Positions 8,201 to 15,114 of a stretch of DNA of 20,411 nucleotides are shown here, piece after piece. Position numbers and translations under genes: made by a program. Below the pieces are notes generated by a model. The model saw only the letters and a list, made by a program, of their open reading frames with translations. It was not told where the DNA came from and did not search any database. The DNA is taken from positions 1 to 20,411 of the forward strand of contig JAFSHJ010000076.1 in NCBI GenBank assembly GCA_017440425.1, read 5' to 3'. This stretch comes from Oscillospiraceae bacterium (GTDB lineage: Bacteria > Bacillota > Clostridia > Oscillospirales > Ruminococcaceae). Within the stretch, counting starts at the first letter, position 1; every line of letters starts with the position of its first letter.

Positions 8201-8664
8201 ATCATCTCACCTCTGTCTGCGGCAACTTCCGCGGACGCATGGGCATTGAATCCACCGACGGCACTGTCACACCCACCACAGTCAAGGTCACCGGCGTGAC
8301 ACTCAACACACCCGAGACGATGAACCTGGTCATCGGCAAGACCGCACAGCTCAAGCACACGGTTAACCCCTCCAATGCCACCAATCCTGCGGTTTCCTGG
8401 TCCTCCAGCGATCCCGACATCGTCAGCGTTGACCAAAGCGGCAAGATAACCGCACATACAGTTGGCTCCGCGATGATCACCGTCACCACCAAGGACGGCG
8501 GCTTCACCGCCTCCTGCACCGTCACCGTGACAGAGGAACAATCCTCTGCACCCGAAAATTCCGATGAAAGCTCGGGTGAGAGTTCCGGCGAGAGTTCGGG
8601 AGAAAGCTCAAGTGAAAGCTCAGGTGAGAGCTCAGGCGGTTCGCAGCTGCGCCCCATGAACTGA
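5260..8664 (+). CDS. Multidomain N-acetylmuramoyl-L-alanine amidase with degenerate GHL10-like and Big_2 domains
   Basis: A 1134-residue secreted wall enzyme. It begins with a signal peptide or anchor (about 1-35) and a Ser/Glu-rich linker (46-93). Residues about 106-390 are homologous to the GHL10 domain of the upstream gene, but the acidic signature is lost: DGIHFDDYFYP there, DGIILNGYLES here (228-238). Ig/cadherin-like segments cover about 430-640 and an AMIN-like beta region about 720-805. Residues about 810-995 are an Amidase_3 domain with all expected residues: zinc ligands H818 (DPGH), E834 and H887 (SIHCN), and catalytic E949 (AELGF). A Big_2 domain (about 1008-1092) and six ESSG repeats end the protein. 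The amidase would cut the MurNAc-L-Ala bond; this is secure by motif. The degenerate barrel is probably a binding module (inference). A terminator follows directly. Confidence 0.9.
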   Translation: MFKFLKNSKHLSIMLALAFGLMVSGAGIAGVFAVSDAPPAELVTYSSEEESTESSSESETESESSEGSSEEESSLPSESEQESEPEDEPDEPVFVPVVKKDAPDVMRAVMLRPGEDFLTGELTQAAVKKEIDSALDSASKFTMNTVIVDLNYLDHVIYNSSYLSGVSVDFDIFDYILTTAKAKGLYVYAILDILGTNTTSTERAAVSSSVLDTVYANAKEFASNYSVDGIILNGYLESTAEKSGTYQQYLSMGGGTSFSDYRYDITHSVLSKALTGIAEADPSTNVGILAASVWANSTSNEFGSKTSAAYEMMYDSFADVRQYIIDKMFDFVAVEAPGSLTDPNIPFTNVVEWWSSLTAVADIPLYAIQAADRVGSKDVKGWDKNDQLAQQLIEVKDVDSFGGSIFNSLSSLQTNKKSTEKLLEYFESGTVSEEFILKDLEITKPKKNAFETSDVSFTFIGASDPSEPVLLNGEEIKRDQNGAFSVTVELKPGANEYVFTHREKTLSYKITRNIVIIKEILPTGNIAVDGNMKIEVSVIAYQDSNVTAALNGQTIKLTPDEAQEDESLRDTSYVKYVGSFTTPPAEATKKNLGNITFAATYGEKTENKEGAAVVVNKKVEVVEGSGNVVEVIADYCETYPANTLDNSHEADYYPLAKGTRDFISGEPVVYKDGNTTYSYYVLQSGQRVATTDVKKLDDTAVLGNNNIAGLTVSSDARYTKVIIDTEQPVSYKFKYSASGISIDFKYTASVPKSLDNLTLNPLFASAKWSGTTLTLRFNTTHGFLGYTAYYENGDLVFRFNNPPVNGLSGAVIVVDPGHSIVDPGALGFLDAFPEQVLNQMVSKKLTAILQSRGATVHMLNTQNGAFTIQNRIKQATTLNPHIYISIHCNSAANASASGSEAWYYNGFSANLASKVSSYVSSSYSTKNRGKKDGYFYVTRFPMFASTLAELGFVTNNSDYYQLLQDSVQQSIANGIANALSDHLTSVCGNFRGRMGIESTDGTVTPTTVKVTGVTLNTPETMNLVIGKTAQLKHTVNPSNATNPAVSWSSSDPDIVSVDQSGKITAHTVGSAMITVTTKDGGFTASCTVTVTEEQSSAPENSDESSGESSGESSGESSSESSGESSGGSQLRPMN
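5395..5538 (+). repeat. Ser/Glu-rich linker-coding tract of the amidase gene
   Basis: About 48 codons are almost only Ser, Glu, Asp and Pro. They encode a flexible acidic spacer between the membrane/signal segment and the first folded domain, of the same style as in the upstream gene. Confidence 0.65.
8566..8637 (+). repeat. Six tandem 12-bp repeats coding ESSG
   Basis: Six head-to-tail 12-bp units (consensus GAGAGCTCAGGT, with a few third-position differences) encode ESSG five times and ESSS once, just before the C-terminus. The tract stays in frame under gain or loss of units. Confidence 0.85.
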
Positions 8665-8672
8665 ATATCCAA

Positions 8673-8711
8673 AACGGAGACACCTTGTCATAGGCTGTCT
8701 CCGTTGTTTTT
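8673..8711 (+). terminator. Rho-independent terminator after the amidase gene
   Basis: A perfect 10-bp stem, AACGGAGACA (8673-8682) with TGTCTCCGTT (8696-8705), has a 13-nt loop and is followed by GTTTTTT. It lies 9 nt past the stop codon. Confidence 0.85.
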
Positions 8712-8723
8712 TGCGCAAAATAT

Positions 8724-8756
8724 AAAAGGCACTTTTCAAAACCGAAAGTGCCTTTT
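8724..8756. terminator. Bidirectional terminator between the amidase and ABC transporter genes
   Basis: A perfect 12-bp stem (8724-8735 with 8745-8756) has a 9-nt loop. The stem ends in A4/T4, giving U-rich tails on both strands. It ends the minus-strand sahH-thiN-ABC operon and backs up the amidase terminator. Confidence 0.8.
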
Positions 8757-8777
8757 GTTGTGTGGTTTTTTCTTTTT

Positions 8778-10502
8778 TCACATACGCTCTCTTACCAGCT
8801 TTTCGTAGGAGGTCTCGATCTCGATGCCGTCATCCGTGAGCACATAGAAGCGGTCGGCATTTCTCACGGTGCTGAGGCGGTGGGCAATAACGAAGGTGGT
8901 GCGTCCGTGGGCAAGCTTTTCCAAAGATTCCTGCACCACACGCTCGGTCTCGTTATCCAAAGCCGTTGTGGCCTCGTCGAAGATTAGGATGGGCGGGTTT
9001 TTGAGGAACACTCTTGCAATGGATATCCTCTGCTTCTGTCCGCCGGAGAGCTTGACGCCCCGCTGACCGATATCGGTATCGTAGCCATTGGGCAGCTGGG
9101 TTATAAACTCGTGGGCGCCTGCCCATTTTGCCGCCGCAACGATCTCCTCGTCGGTGGCGGAGGGCTTGCCGTAGCGGATATTCTCGGTGACGCTGCCTCC
9201 AAAGAGATATACGTCCTGCTGGACGATGCCGATGTTGTCACGCAGGCTCTTCTGTGTCACAGAGCGGATATCCTTGCCGTCGATGAGGATACTGCCGGCG
9301 GAGACATCGTAAAACCTGGGGATAAGGCTGCACAGCGTGGTTTTACCTACACCGGATGAGCCCACAAATGCAATATATTCACCTTTTGCAACGTCAAAGC
9401 TGATGTTGTTGAGCACGTTTTCGTTGTTTTCATAGTGGAAGGATACGTTTTGGAAGGAGACATTGCCCTCCACATCCTTAAGCTCTGCGGCATCGGGAGC
9501 ATCCTTTATCTCCGGCACCACCGAAACCATCTCGAGGAATCGCTCATATCCCGTTGCGCCGTTCTGGAACTGCTCTGTAAAGTTGATGAGCTTTCTCACA
9601 GGCTCGGTGAAGTTGTTGACATAGAGCAGGAATGTGATGAGATCGGTGACTTCTATTGTGCCGAGGGTGATGAAGATGGCGCCTGCCACAATGACCGCAA
9701 TGTTGATAAATGTGGTGAATGCACCCAGACCGGCGTGGTAAACGCCCATGCACTTATAGCTGAGGCGCTTGCTCTCCACAAAGCGTAGGTTGCCGCCGCG
9801 GAATTTCTCCAGCTCGATCTCCTCGTTGGCAAAGGATTTTACCACTCTTATGCCCGAGAGATTGTCCTCGATCTGTGCGTTTATCTCCGCAATGCGCTCA
9901 CGGTTGCGTTTGAAGGCACGCTTCATCTTGATGTTGTAGCGGCAGGCAAACAGCACCATAAACGGAATTATGGCCACCGCCACCAGCGCAAGCTTCCAGT
10001 TGACAACGGCGAGGATGGTGACCGAGCCTGCCAGCTTGATTATGGAGATGAGCAGGTCTTCCGGTCCGTGATGGAACAGCTCGCTTATCTCAAACAGGTC
10101 GTTGGTCACACGGGACATAAGCTGTCCCACCTTTTGGTTATCGAAAAAGCTGAAGGACAGCTTCTGATAGTGGACAAAAATTTCGTTGCGCATATTGAAT
10201 TCCATCTTTGCGCCCATCATATGTCCGTAATATGCAATAAAATAGTTGCAGTAGCACTCGAGAAGGATAAGTCCCACCATTATTGCGGCGAGAATTATTA
10301 TCACTCTCAGCGCCTCGTCCATATCCCGATAGATGACGTCGTTGGTGATGTATCTTATCATCAGCGGGATGACGAGAGAAATTGCCGCACCAAGGCAGGC
10401 AAAAAACATATCTGCGCTGAACAGCCCCATATAGGGCTTGTAGTAGCTCAAAAACTTTTTCCATTTTCCCGGTGCGGGTGTGTTTTTGGTTTCAACTTTC
10501 AT
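8778..10502 (-). CDS. ABC exporter, fused permease and ATPase (MsbA/BmrA type)
   Basis: A 574-residue half-transporter that should work as a homodimer. Residues about 20-310 hold six membrane helices of the type IV exporter fold. The nucleotide-binding domain follows, with Walker A GSSGVGKTT near residue 380, the Q-loop in GIVQQD, the signature LSGGQKQR, Walker B ILIFDEAT and the H-loop in VIAHRLS. All ATPase residues are present, so it should be active. Substrates of this family include lipids, drugs and peptides; nothing here narrows it. It is the last gene of an operon, 22 nt after thiamine pyrophosphokinase, behind a weak AAAGG ribosome site. The context (sahH, thiN) does not define a function, and co-transcription may be incidental. 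Confidence 0.92.
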   Translation of the reverse strand: MKVETKNTPAPGKWKKFLSYYKPYMGLFSADMFFACLGAAISLVIPLMIRYITNDVIYRDMDEALRVIIILAAIMVGLILLECYCNYFIAYYGHMMGAKMEFNMRNEIFVHYQKLSFSFFDNQKVGQLMSRVTNDLFEISELFHHGPEDLLISIIKLAGSVTILAVVNWKLALVAVAIIPFMVLFACRYNIKMKRAFKRNRERIAEINAQIEDNLSGIRVVKSFANEEIELEKFRGGNLRFVESKRLSYKCMGVYHAGLGAFTTFINIAVIVAGAIFITLGTIEVTDLITFLLYVNNFTEPVRKLINFTEQFQNGATGYERFLEMVSVVPEIKDAPDAAELKDVEGNVSFQNVSFHYENNENVLNNISFDVAKGEYIAFVGSSGVGKTTLCSLIPRFYDVSAGSILIDGKDIRSVTQKSLRDNIGIVQQDVYLFGGSVTENIRYGKPSATDEEIVAAAKWAGAHEFITQLPNGYDTDIGQRGVKLSGGQKQRISIARVFLKNPPILIFDEATTALDNETERVVQESLEKLAHGRTTFVIAHRLSTVRNADRFYVLTDDGIEIETSYEKLVRERM

Positions 10503-10524
10503 TTTTTATACCTTTATATTTCTT

Positions 10525-11175
10525 TCAGTCCTGTAGCAGCGGATAGAACCCCTGCTGCTGCCAAATTATCAGCAATCTGCCGCTTTTCACGCTTACAGCT
10601 GCTGCTTTTCCGCAAAACTCGTTGCTTGCGCCAAGCGGAAAATCCGAGCCAAGCTCTGCATCTTCCACCTCGTATTTGAGGCCGCTTATGGTCACACCCT
10701 TTGCCGTTTCACCGCTACAAAACACCGATATCATTCCGCTGTTTTCCGCAGCAAATTCTATTTTGCCGTTTCTAATCACGGTGCTCACGCTGTTTCCGCC
10801 CACGATATAGCCTCTGCCGCCTCGCTCTGCAATGTAGGAAAGTGTCTGCAGGTTTGCCACGGTGTGGTCCAGCCTGCCGCCAAGCCCCGCATAGAGCAAA
10901 AAGGTATCAAAGCCTCTTGCAAAGCCCTCTTTCACCGCCAGCATGGTGTCGGTGTCGTCCTTCTCGGGGGGATGGCAGATGATGTTGGGGTGATTTGGTT
11001 TGTAGCCGAGAGAATCGAAATCTCCCACGACCAGGTCAGGAGTTACACCTGCCTCGGCAAGATATTTCAGTCCGCCGTCTGCGGCAATGACAAAGTCGCT
11101 CTCTCTGCGGCAAAGCACTGCACCGTCCAGCTCGCCCGCTCCAACGATGAGGCACACCTTTTTGTCGTTAATCAT
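10525..11175 (-). CDS. thiN: Thiamine pyrophosphokinase
   Basis: A 216-residue cytoplasmic enzyme that transfers pyrophosphate from ATP to thiamine, making the cofactor thiamine pyrophosphate. The length is typical of bacterial ThiN. The characteristic acidic motifs are intact: ADGG (32-35), VVGDFDS (49-55), EKDDTD (71-76) and GGRLDH (99-104), which bind magnesium, ATP and thiamine. The C-terminal beta-rich domain (about 130-216) corresponds to the thiamine-binding part. The gene starts 15 nt after the S-adenosylhomocysteine hydrolase stop and has GGAG about 10 nt before its ATG. In many Firmicutes thiN instead sits beside rpe/rsgA, so this neighbourhood is somewhat unusual. No TPP riboswitch is seen, as expected for a salvage kinase. 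Confidence 0.93.
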   Translation of the reverse strand: MINDKKVCLIVGAGELDGAVLCRRESDFVIAADGGLKYLAEAGVTPDLVVGDFDSLGYKPNHPNIICHPPEKDDTDTMLAVKEGFARGFDTFLLYAGLGGRLDHTVANLQTLSYIAERGGRGYIVGGNSVSTVIRNGKIEFAAENSGMISVFCSGETAKGVTISGLKYEVEDAELGSDFPLGASNEFCGKAAAVSVKSGRLLIIWQQQGFYPLLQD

Positions 11176-11190
11176 CTTGATTCAGCTCCA

Positions 11191-12432
11191 TTAACCGAAC
11201 AGATATTTTTTCTGGTCCTCGTCCAGCTCGTCGATTCCCCAACCCATTGCAGCCAGCTTGATGAGTGCAACGTTGTTATCGATGTTTTCGGGGATATCGT
11301 AGAGGGTGGGCTCCAGCTTGCCTGCGTTTTCCGCAATGTAGCGGCAGCAGAGCGCCTGAATTGCAAAGCTCATATCCATGATGTCTGCGGGGTGACCGTT
11401 GCCTGCGGTGATGTTGACAAGTCTGCCCTCGGAGAGCAGGTTGAGAGTTCTGCCGTCTTTGAGGTTGTAGCCTTCAATGAAGGGACGGCGCTCTTCAACG
11501 GATTCGGAGAGCTCAAGCAGATCGTTTTTATCTATCTCAACGTCAAAGTGTCCTGCATTTGCAAGAACCGCGTTGTTCTTCATCTTTTCGAAGTGCTTTT
11601 TGGTTATAACACGCTTGCAGCCGGTTGCGGTGACAAAAATATCTCCGATTGCGGCGGCATCGTCCATCTTCATTGCGGAATAGCCGTCCATGCAGGCCTC
11701 CAGTGCCTTGAAGGGATCGATCTCGGTGACGACAACTCTTGCGCCCATGCCCTTTGCACGCATTGCAATGCCTCTGCCGCACCAGCCGTAGCCTGCCACG
11801 ACGACGGTTTTGCCTGCAACAAGCAGGTTGGTGGAGTTCATTATGCCGTCCCAGACAGACTGTCCCGTGCCGTAGCGGTTATCGAAGAGGTGCTTGCTGT
11901 TGGCATCGTTTACCGCCATCATTGGGAAGTTGAGGTTATTGTCACGCACACGCTGTTTAAGGCGAAGGATTCCTGTGGTGGTCTCTTCGCAGCCGCCGAT
12001 GAGGTTTTCTGCCAGGTCTGCACATTTTCCGTGAAGCAGGCTGACGAAATCTCCGCCGTCATCCACGATAATATGGGGTTTGCAGCTGAGTGCTGCAATG
12101 AGATGCTCTTCATAAGTTTCGGCATCTGCACCGTGGATGGCAAACACGTTTACACCCAAAGAATCCAGCGCAGCGGCAATGTCATCTCTTGTGGAGAGGG
12201 GGTTGCAGCCTGTGGCATATACGTCTGCACCGCCTGCCTTGAGCACAAGTGCCAGATAGGCTGTCTTTGCCTCCAGATGGATGGAGATGGCAACTCTCAT
12301 TCCCTCAAAGGGGCGCTCCTTGGCAAACTGCTCCGCAATATCGGTGAGCACCGGCATAAACTCGTGCTGGCGCACCCAATCTATCTTTTTAAGTCCCTCT
12401 TTTGCAAGGCTTGGATCTTTTATAATACTCAT
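11191..12432 (-). CDS. ahcY: S-adenosylhomocysteine hydrolase (short bacterial/archaeal type)
   Basis: A 413-residue cytoplasmic NAD-dependent enzyme that splits S-adenosylhomocysteine into adenosine and homocysteine, removing the product inhibitor of methyltransferases. The NAD-binding loop is VVAGYGWCGRG (211-221). Residues matching the known catalytic set are H52, the D124-D128 cluster, E149/E150, K180 and D184 (NDANSK-HLFD), and the His of AGHFD. The position of the human catalytic-site Cys195 is Thr189 (YGTGQS), typical of the short Thermotoga/archaeal branch. The long C-terminal Lys/Tyr tail of the eukaryotic enzyme is missing. Some members of this branch prefer S-inosylhomocysteine, so the substrate is less certain than the family. 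The start is ATG with AGGAG 7 nt upstream and a good promoter at 12485-12513. It is first in an operon with thiN and an ABC exporter. Confidence 0.92.
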   Translation of the reverse strand: MSIIKDPSLAKEGLKKIDWVRQHEFMPVLTDIAEQFAKERPFEGMRVAISIHLEAKTAYLALVLKAGGADVYATGCNPLSTRDDIAAALDSLGVNVFAIHGADAETYEEHLIAALSCKPHIIVDDGGDFVSLLHGKCADLAENLIGGCEETTTGILRLKQRVRDNNLNFPMMAVNDANSKHLFDNRYGTGQSVWDGIMNSTNLLVAGKTVVVAGYGWCGRGIAMRAKGMGARVVVTEIDPFKALEACMDGYSAMKMDDAAAIGDIFVTATGCKRVITKKHFEKMKNNAVLANAGHFDVEIDKNDLLELSESVEERRPFIEGYNLKDGRTLNLLSEGRLVNITAGNGHPADIMDMSFAIQALCCRYIAENAGKLEPTLYDIPENIDNNVALIKLAAMGWGIDELDEDQKKYLFG

Positions 12433-12484
12433 ATTGCTTCTCCTGTATCTTTAAATTTTGTTTTGCAAATCCCTGAATGTATCC

Positions 12485-12513
12485 ATTATAAATAATACTC
12501 CATTTTGCGTCAA
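12485..12513 (-). promoter_or_regulatory. Sigma-A promoter of the ahcY-thiN-ABC operon
   Basis: On the minus strand, TTGACG (12513-12508) and TATAAT (12490-12485) are 17 bases apart. Transcription would start near 12478, giving a leader of about 46 nt, too short for an SAH or SAM riboswitch. Confidence 0.8.
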
Positions 12514-12559
12514 ATCTCAATAGCTATCCGCTTTTAAGATGCAAATTTTATCAAAAAAT

Positions 12560-12588
12560 AAGGTCGGCAGAGCAATTCCGCCGACCTT
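12560..12588 (-). terminator. Terminator of the SulP/NimA-like operon
   Basis: A 9-bp stem, AAGGTCGGC (12560-12568) with GCCGACCTT (12580-12588), has an 11-nt loop. On the minus strand it is followed by ATTTTTT, just past the stop of the NimA-like gene. Confidence 0.8.
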
Positions 12589-12599
12589 TTTGAGTTTTT

Positions 12600-13100
12600 T
12601 TATTCCGTTTTGGCTTTTTTGCGCTGCATCATCAGCGCACGGGCCTCTTTTCCCGAGATATGCTCCGGGGTGAGAGCTATCATATAAAATCTGTCCCACT
12701 CGGTGTTTATCTCTTCGTAGCCCTTTGCCATATGCTCGATGCTGTATTTTTTCGCCAGCGCTTCGATGGCGGCTCGCTTTTCCGCCGCATCTTCCACTAT
12801 GCTGACTTTGCCGAAGACGATCACGCTTTTGTAGTTTGTGCTGAAAGTCTCCGCCACCACTTCATCCTCGCTGATTATGCAGAAGGATGCCTTATCGCAG
12901 CTGCGCACAGCATCCACCTTGTGCCCCTGAGTTGCGCTGTGGAAATATATTTTGCCGTCAAACCAGACATAGCTCATTGGCACGGCATAGGGATATCCCC
13001 CGTCGCCGCTGACGGCAAGCACGCCGGAGCTGCTCTTTTCCAATATTTCAATGCTCTCATCAATTGGGAGCTGTTGGTTTTTACGGCGCATTTCTCTCAT
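12600..13100 (-). CDS. NimA-like pyridoxamine 5'-phosphate oxidase-family flavoprotein
   Basis: A 166-residue soluble protein with the split-barrel FMN-binding fold. The order of elements matches the family: an N-terminal helix, GVLAVSGDGGYPYAVPMSY (about 27-45), FDGKIYFHSATQGHK (about 47-61) with the H and K/R residues that usually contact FMN phosphate, then a FSTNYKSVIVFGKV strand and a C-terminal TPEHISGKEA motif. Relatives include NimA nitroimidazole-resistance reductases and many uncharacterised proteins; true pyridoxamine phosphate oxidase activity is unlikely. The ATG at 13100 is preferred because GAGG lies 8 nt upstream. An in-frame GTG at 13121 overlaps the SulP stop codon (GTGA) but lacks a ribosome site. 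It is second in an operon with the SulP transporter. The substrate is unknown. Confidence 0.85.
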   Translation of the reverse strand: MREMRRKNQQLPIDESIEILEKSSSGVLAVSGDGGYPYAVPMSYVWFDGKIYFHSATQGHKVDAVRSCDKASFCIISEDEVVAETFSTNYKSVIVFGKVSIVEDAAEKRAAIEALAKKYSIEHMAKGYEEINTEWDRFYMIALTPEHISGKEARALMMQRKKAKTE

Positions 13101-13108
13101 TGGTTTTT

Positions 13109-13112
13109 CCTC
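13109..13112 (-). promoter_or_regulatory. Ribosome-binding site that sets the NimA-like gene start
   Basis: GAGG on the minus strand lies 8 nt before ATG 13100 and just after the SulP stop. It favours this ATG over the GTG at 13121. Confidence 0.65.
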
Positions 13113-13117
13113 AATTC

Positions 13118-14746
13118 TCACTCTGCAACAATGCCTTCAATGGCCTTATCGAGGCTTGTGTAGAAGTTGTTTTCGCCCACAAGCTCCACAATGCCTGCAC
13201 GCTCAAAATAGGTTCTGATGTTTTCTTTAAGTCCGCAGAATTTAACTTCCACATTTTCTTTCTCCAGCTTTTCGCAGAGCTCCATAACAGCCTTTGCACC
13301 GGAGACATCGATGGTGGAGACGCCCTTCATGGAGATTATTGCGGTTTTGCAGGCTGGAAGCTGCTCAAACTGCTCGTTAAACTTATCCACAGCACCAAAG
13401 AAAACAGAGCCGGTTACATATGCAATGGCGGTCTCTTCAACGTTGTCGCCAAGGCACTCGCCCTTATATTTTTCTCTGTCGAAGCGGGAGAAGCTGACGT
13501 TTATCTTGCTGGAGGCAACCACAAAGAGGATGGCAGAATAGACAACACCGATTATGATGGCAACCATAAGGTCGAACACGACAGTTGCCACAAGGGTGAT
13601 GAGGAACTGGCTGATGGCAGCCTTGAACTTGTGCCTGAAGATGTATTTTATCTCGTCCCACTCATTCATGCGCCATGCTGTCATCATCAGCACGCCTGCA
13701 AGGGCGCAGAGGGGAAGCTTTGCCATTACGGGACCAAGCAGGAACATTGCCGCAAGCAGGAAGACGGAGTGGAAAACTCCGGTGAGTCTTGTCTGCTGAC
13801 CGGATTTGATGGCTACGCTGGAACGAGCTATTGCTGCAGTTGCGGGAACACCGCCGAAGAAGGGGATGACCACGTTGCCGATACCCTGTGCAACCAACTC
13901 TCTGTCTGCATCAAAGCTTTCGTTCTTCATTCTGGATGCGGAAGCGCCGCACATAAGGCTCTCGATCATTCCCAGTGCCGCAATTGTAACGATGGGAGAG
14001 ACAAGACCTTTTATCATGGAAAAGTCAATATCTGTGAGGGAAAGTCTCTCGCTGAGGAAGAGTGTCTGTGGAATTTCACCGACCAGCACAAGTCCCTCCA
14101 TTTTGAAAACCACCGAAACGATGGTTGCAATGATGATGGAGACCAGAGAGGAGGGCACCTTTGCGTTCCACTTTTTGGGCCATACCAGCATTATTACAAT
14201 TACAAGCGCGCCGATGAGCACCGACTGCCAATCGGGACGGAAGCCAAGCTTAAAATAGGAGAGCAGCTTTTCCACGTTGCTCAGACCCTCGCTGGTGGTG
14301 CCGAAGAAGTTATCGATCTGTCCCATTGCGATGACGACGGCGATGCCGGAGGTGAAGCCCATTATTACCGGAGAGGGGATGAAGCTGATCAGTCTGCCCA
14401 GCTTGAAGATGCCTGCGATGAGCAGGATTATTCCGGAAATGAAGGATGCCACGAACATTCCCTGAATGCCGTACTGTGCAACGATCGCAATAAGCACGGC
14501 GGACATTGCGCCGGTGGGACCGGATATCTGGAAGGATGCGCCGGAAAGTATGCCGATTATTATGCCTGCAAGGATGGCTGTTACCATTCCTGCTGCCGCT
14601 GTTGCGCCGCTGCTTACACCGAATGCCAATGCCAGCGGAAGTGCCACCGCACAGACGGTGAGTCCCGCCATTGCATCCTTGAGCAATCTGGCGCCGTTAT
14701 AGCCCGAAAACTCGGTTTTCAGGTCTGCCACAAATTTTTTTACCAT
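13118..14746 (-). CDS. SulP-family anion transporter with STAS domain
   Basis: A membrane protein of about 542 residues. The N-terminal part (about 20-410) is strongly hydrophobic, with 12-14 predicted helices. It includes the SulP-typical early segment (AGLTVCAVALPLALAFG), the GPTGAMSA stretch and GGVPATAAIARSSVAIKSG-like motifs. The C-terminal STAS domain (about 440-542) has the TIDVSGAKAV loop that in related proteins resembles anti-sigma antagonists. SulP proteins carry sulfate, bicarbonate or dicarboxylates; the substrate cannot be read here. Two starts are possible: GTG 14755, or ATG 14746, which has AGGTG 6 nt upstream and is preferred. It heads an operon with the NimA-like gene, driven by the promoter at 14842-14870. 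Confidence 0.9.
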   Translation of the reverse strand: MVKKFVADLKTEFSGYNGARLLKDAMAGLTVCAVALPLALAFGVSSGATAAAGMVTAILAGIIIGILSGASFQISGPTGAMSAVLIAIVAQYGIQGMFVASFISGIILLIAGIFKLGRLISFIPSPVIMGFTSGIAVVIAMGQIDNFFGTTSEGLSNVEKLLSYFKLGFRPDWQSVLIGALVIVIMLVWPKKWNAKVPSSLVSIIIATIVSVVFKMEGLVLVGEIPQTLFLSERLSLTDIDFSMIKGLVSPIVTIAALGMIESLMCGASASRMKNESFDADRELVAQGIGNVVIPFFGGVPATAAIARSSVAIKSGQQTRLTGVFHSVFLLAAMFLLGPVMAKLPLCALAGVLMMTAWRMNEWDEIKYIFRHKFKAAISQFLITLVATVVFDLMVAIIIGVVYSAILFVVASSKINVSFSRFDREKYKGECLGDNVEETAIAYVTGSVFFGAVDKFNEQFEQLPACKTAIISMKGVSTIDVSGAKAVMELCEKLEKENVEVKFCGLKENIRTYFERAGIVELVGENNFYTSLDKAIEGIVAE

Positions 14747-14841
14747 TCTCAACACCTATTTTCTCTTCTTTTCGGCAGCCTGCGCCGCCTTTTATATAGG
14801 TTTTATCCGCTTTTGCGCAGACAAAACCACACTAATTTCTA

Positions 14842-14870
14842 ATTATATACCTCCAAAAAAGCTTTTGCAA
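14842..14870 (-). promoter_or_regulatory. Sigma-A promoter of the SulP operon
   Basis: On the minus strand, TTGCAA (14870-14865) and TATAAT (14847-14842) are 17 bases apart. Transcription would start near 14835, about 90 nt before the start codon. The -35 lies inside the palindrome TTGCAATTGCAA (14865-14876). Confidence 0.75.
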
Positions 14871-14876
14871 TTGCAA

Positions 14877-15058
14877 TTGGTATGTTTAACGAAAAAACAC
14901 CTCATTTTTCTCCCTTTTGCCCATACGCTCTTTTATTTTCCCGTTTTTTTTATGTTTTAAGCCGTGTTTTTCTTTTAAAATCTCTGTTTATTACCCTCTG
15001 TATAACATTATCCGCAATTATTCTGCTTAAACTATAATAATTATTTTAATATAGGTAT
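14877..15058. other. AT-rich divergent intergenic DNA between sulP and aspA
   Basis: No coding frame with a ribosome site, no RNA gene and no terminator hairpin was seen in this stretch. It is pyrimidine-rich on the plus strand (runs of T and C) up to about 15000, then AT-rich. The two flanking promoters lie at 14842-14870 and 15059-15087. Confidence 0.5.
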
Positions 15059-15087
15059 TTGATTATAAAACAATTAAATGTTATACT
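15059..15087 (+). promoter_or_regulatory. Sigma-A promoter of aspA
   Basis: TTGATT (15059-15064) and TATACT (15082-15087) are 17 bases apart. Transcription would start near 15094, leaving a leader of about 36 nt. Confidence 0.75.
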
Positions 15088-15114
15088 CTAATTGTACCCG
15101 GACTATTGAATGTT

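Noticed and set aside
10864..12495. 543-codon plus-strand frame opposite thiN and ahcY
   Set aside because: It spans two real genes and their junction in antisense; no ribosome site or family likeness.
12433..12599. Possible SAH/SAM riboswitch upstream of ahcY
   Set aside because: The predicted leader is only about 46 nt and shows no paired helices. The nearby hairpin at 12560-12588 is the terminator of the upstream operon.
13064..14842. 592-codon plus-strand frame opposite sulP
   Set aside because: Composition shadow: the product is His/Cys-rich with no recognisable domain, while the opposite strand is a clear SulP transporter.
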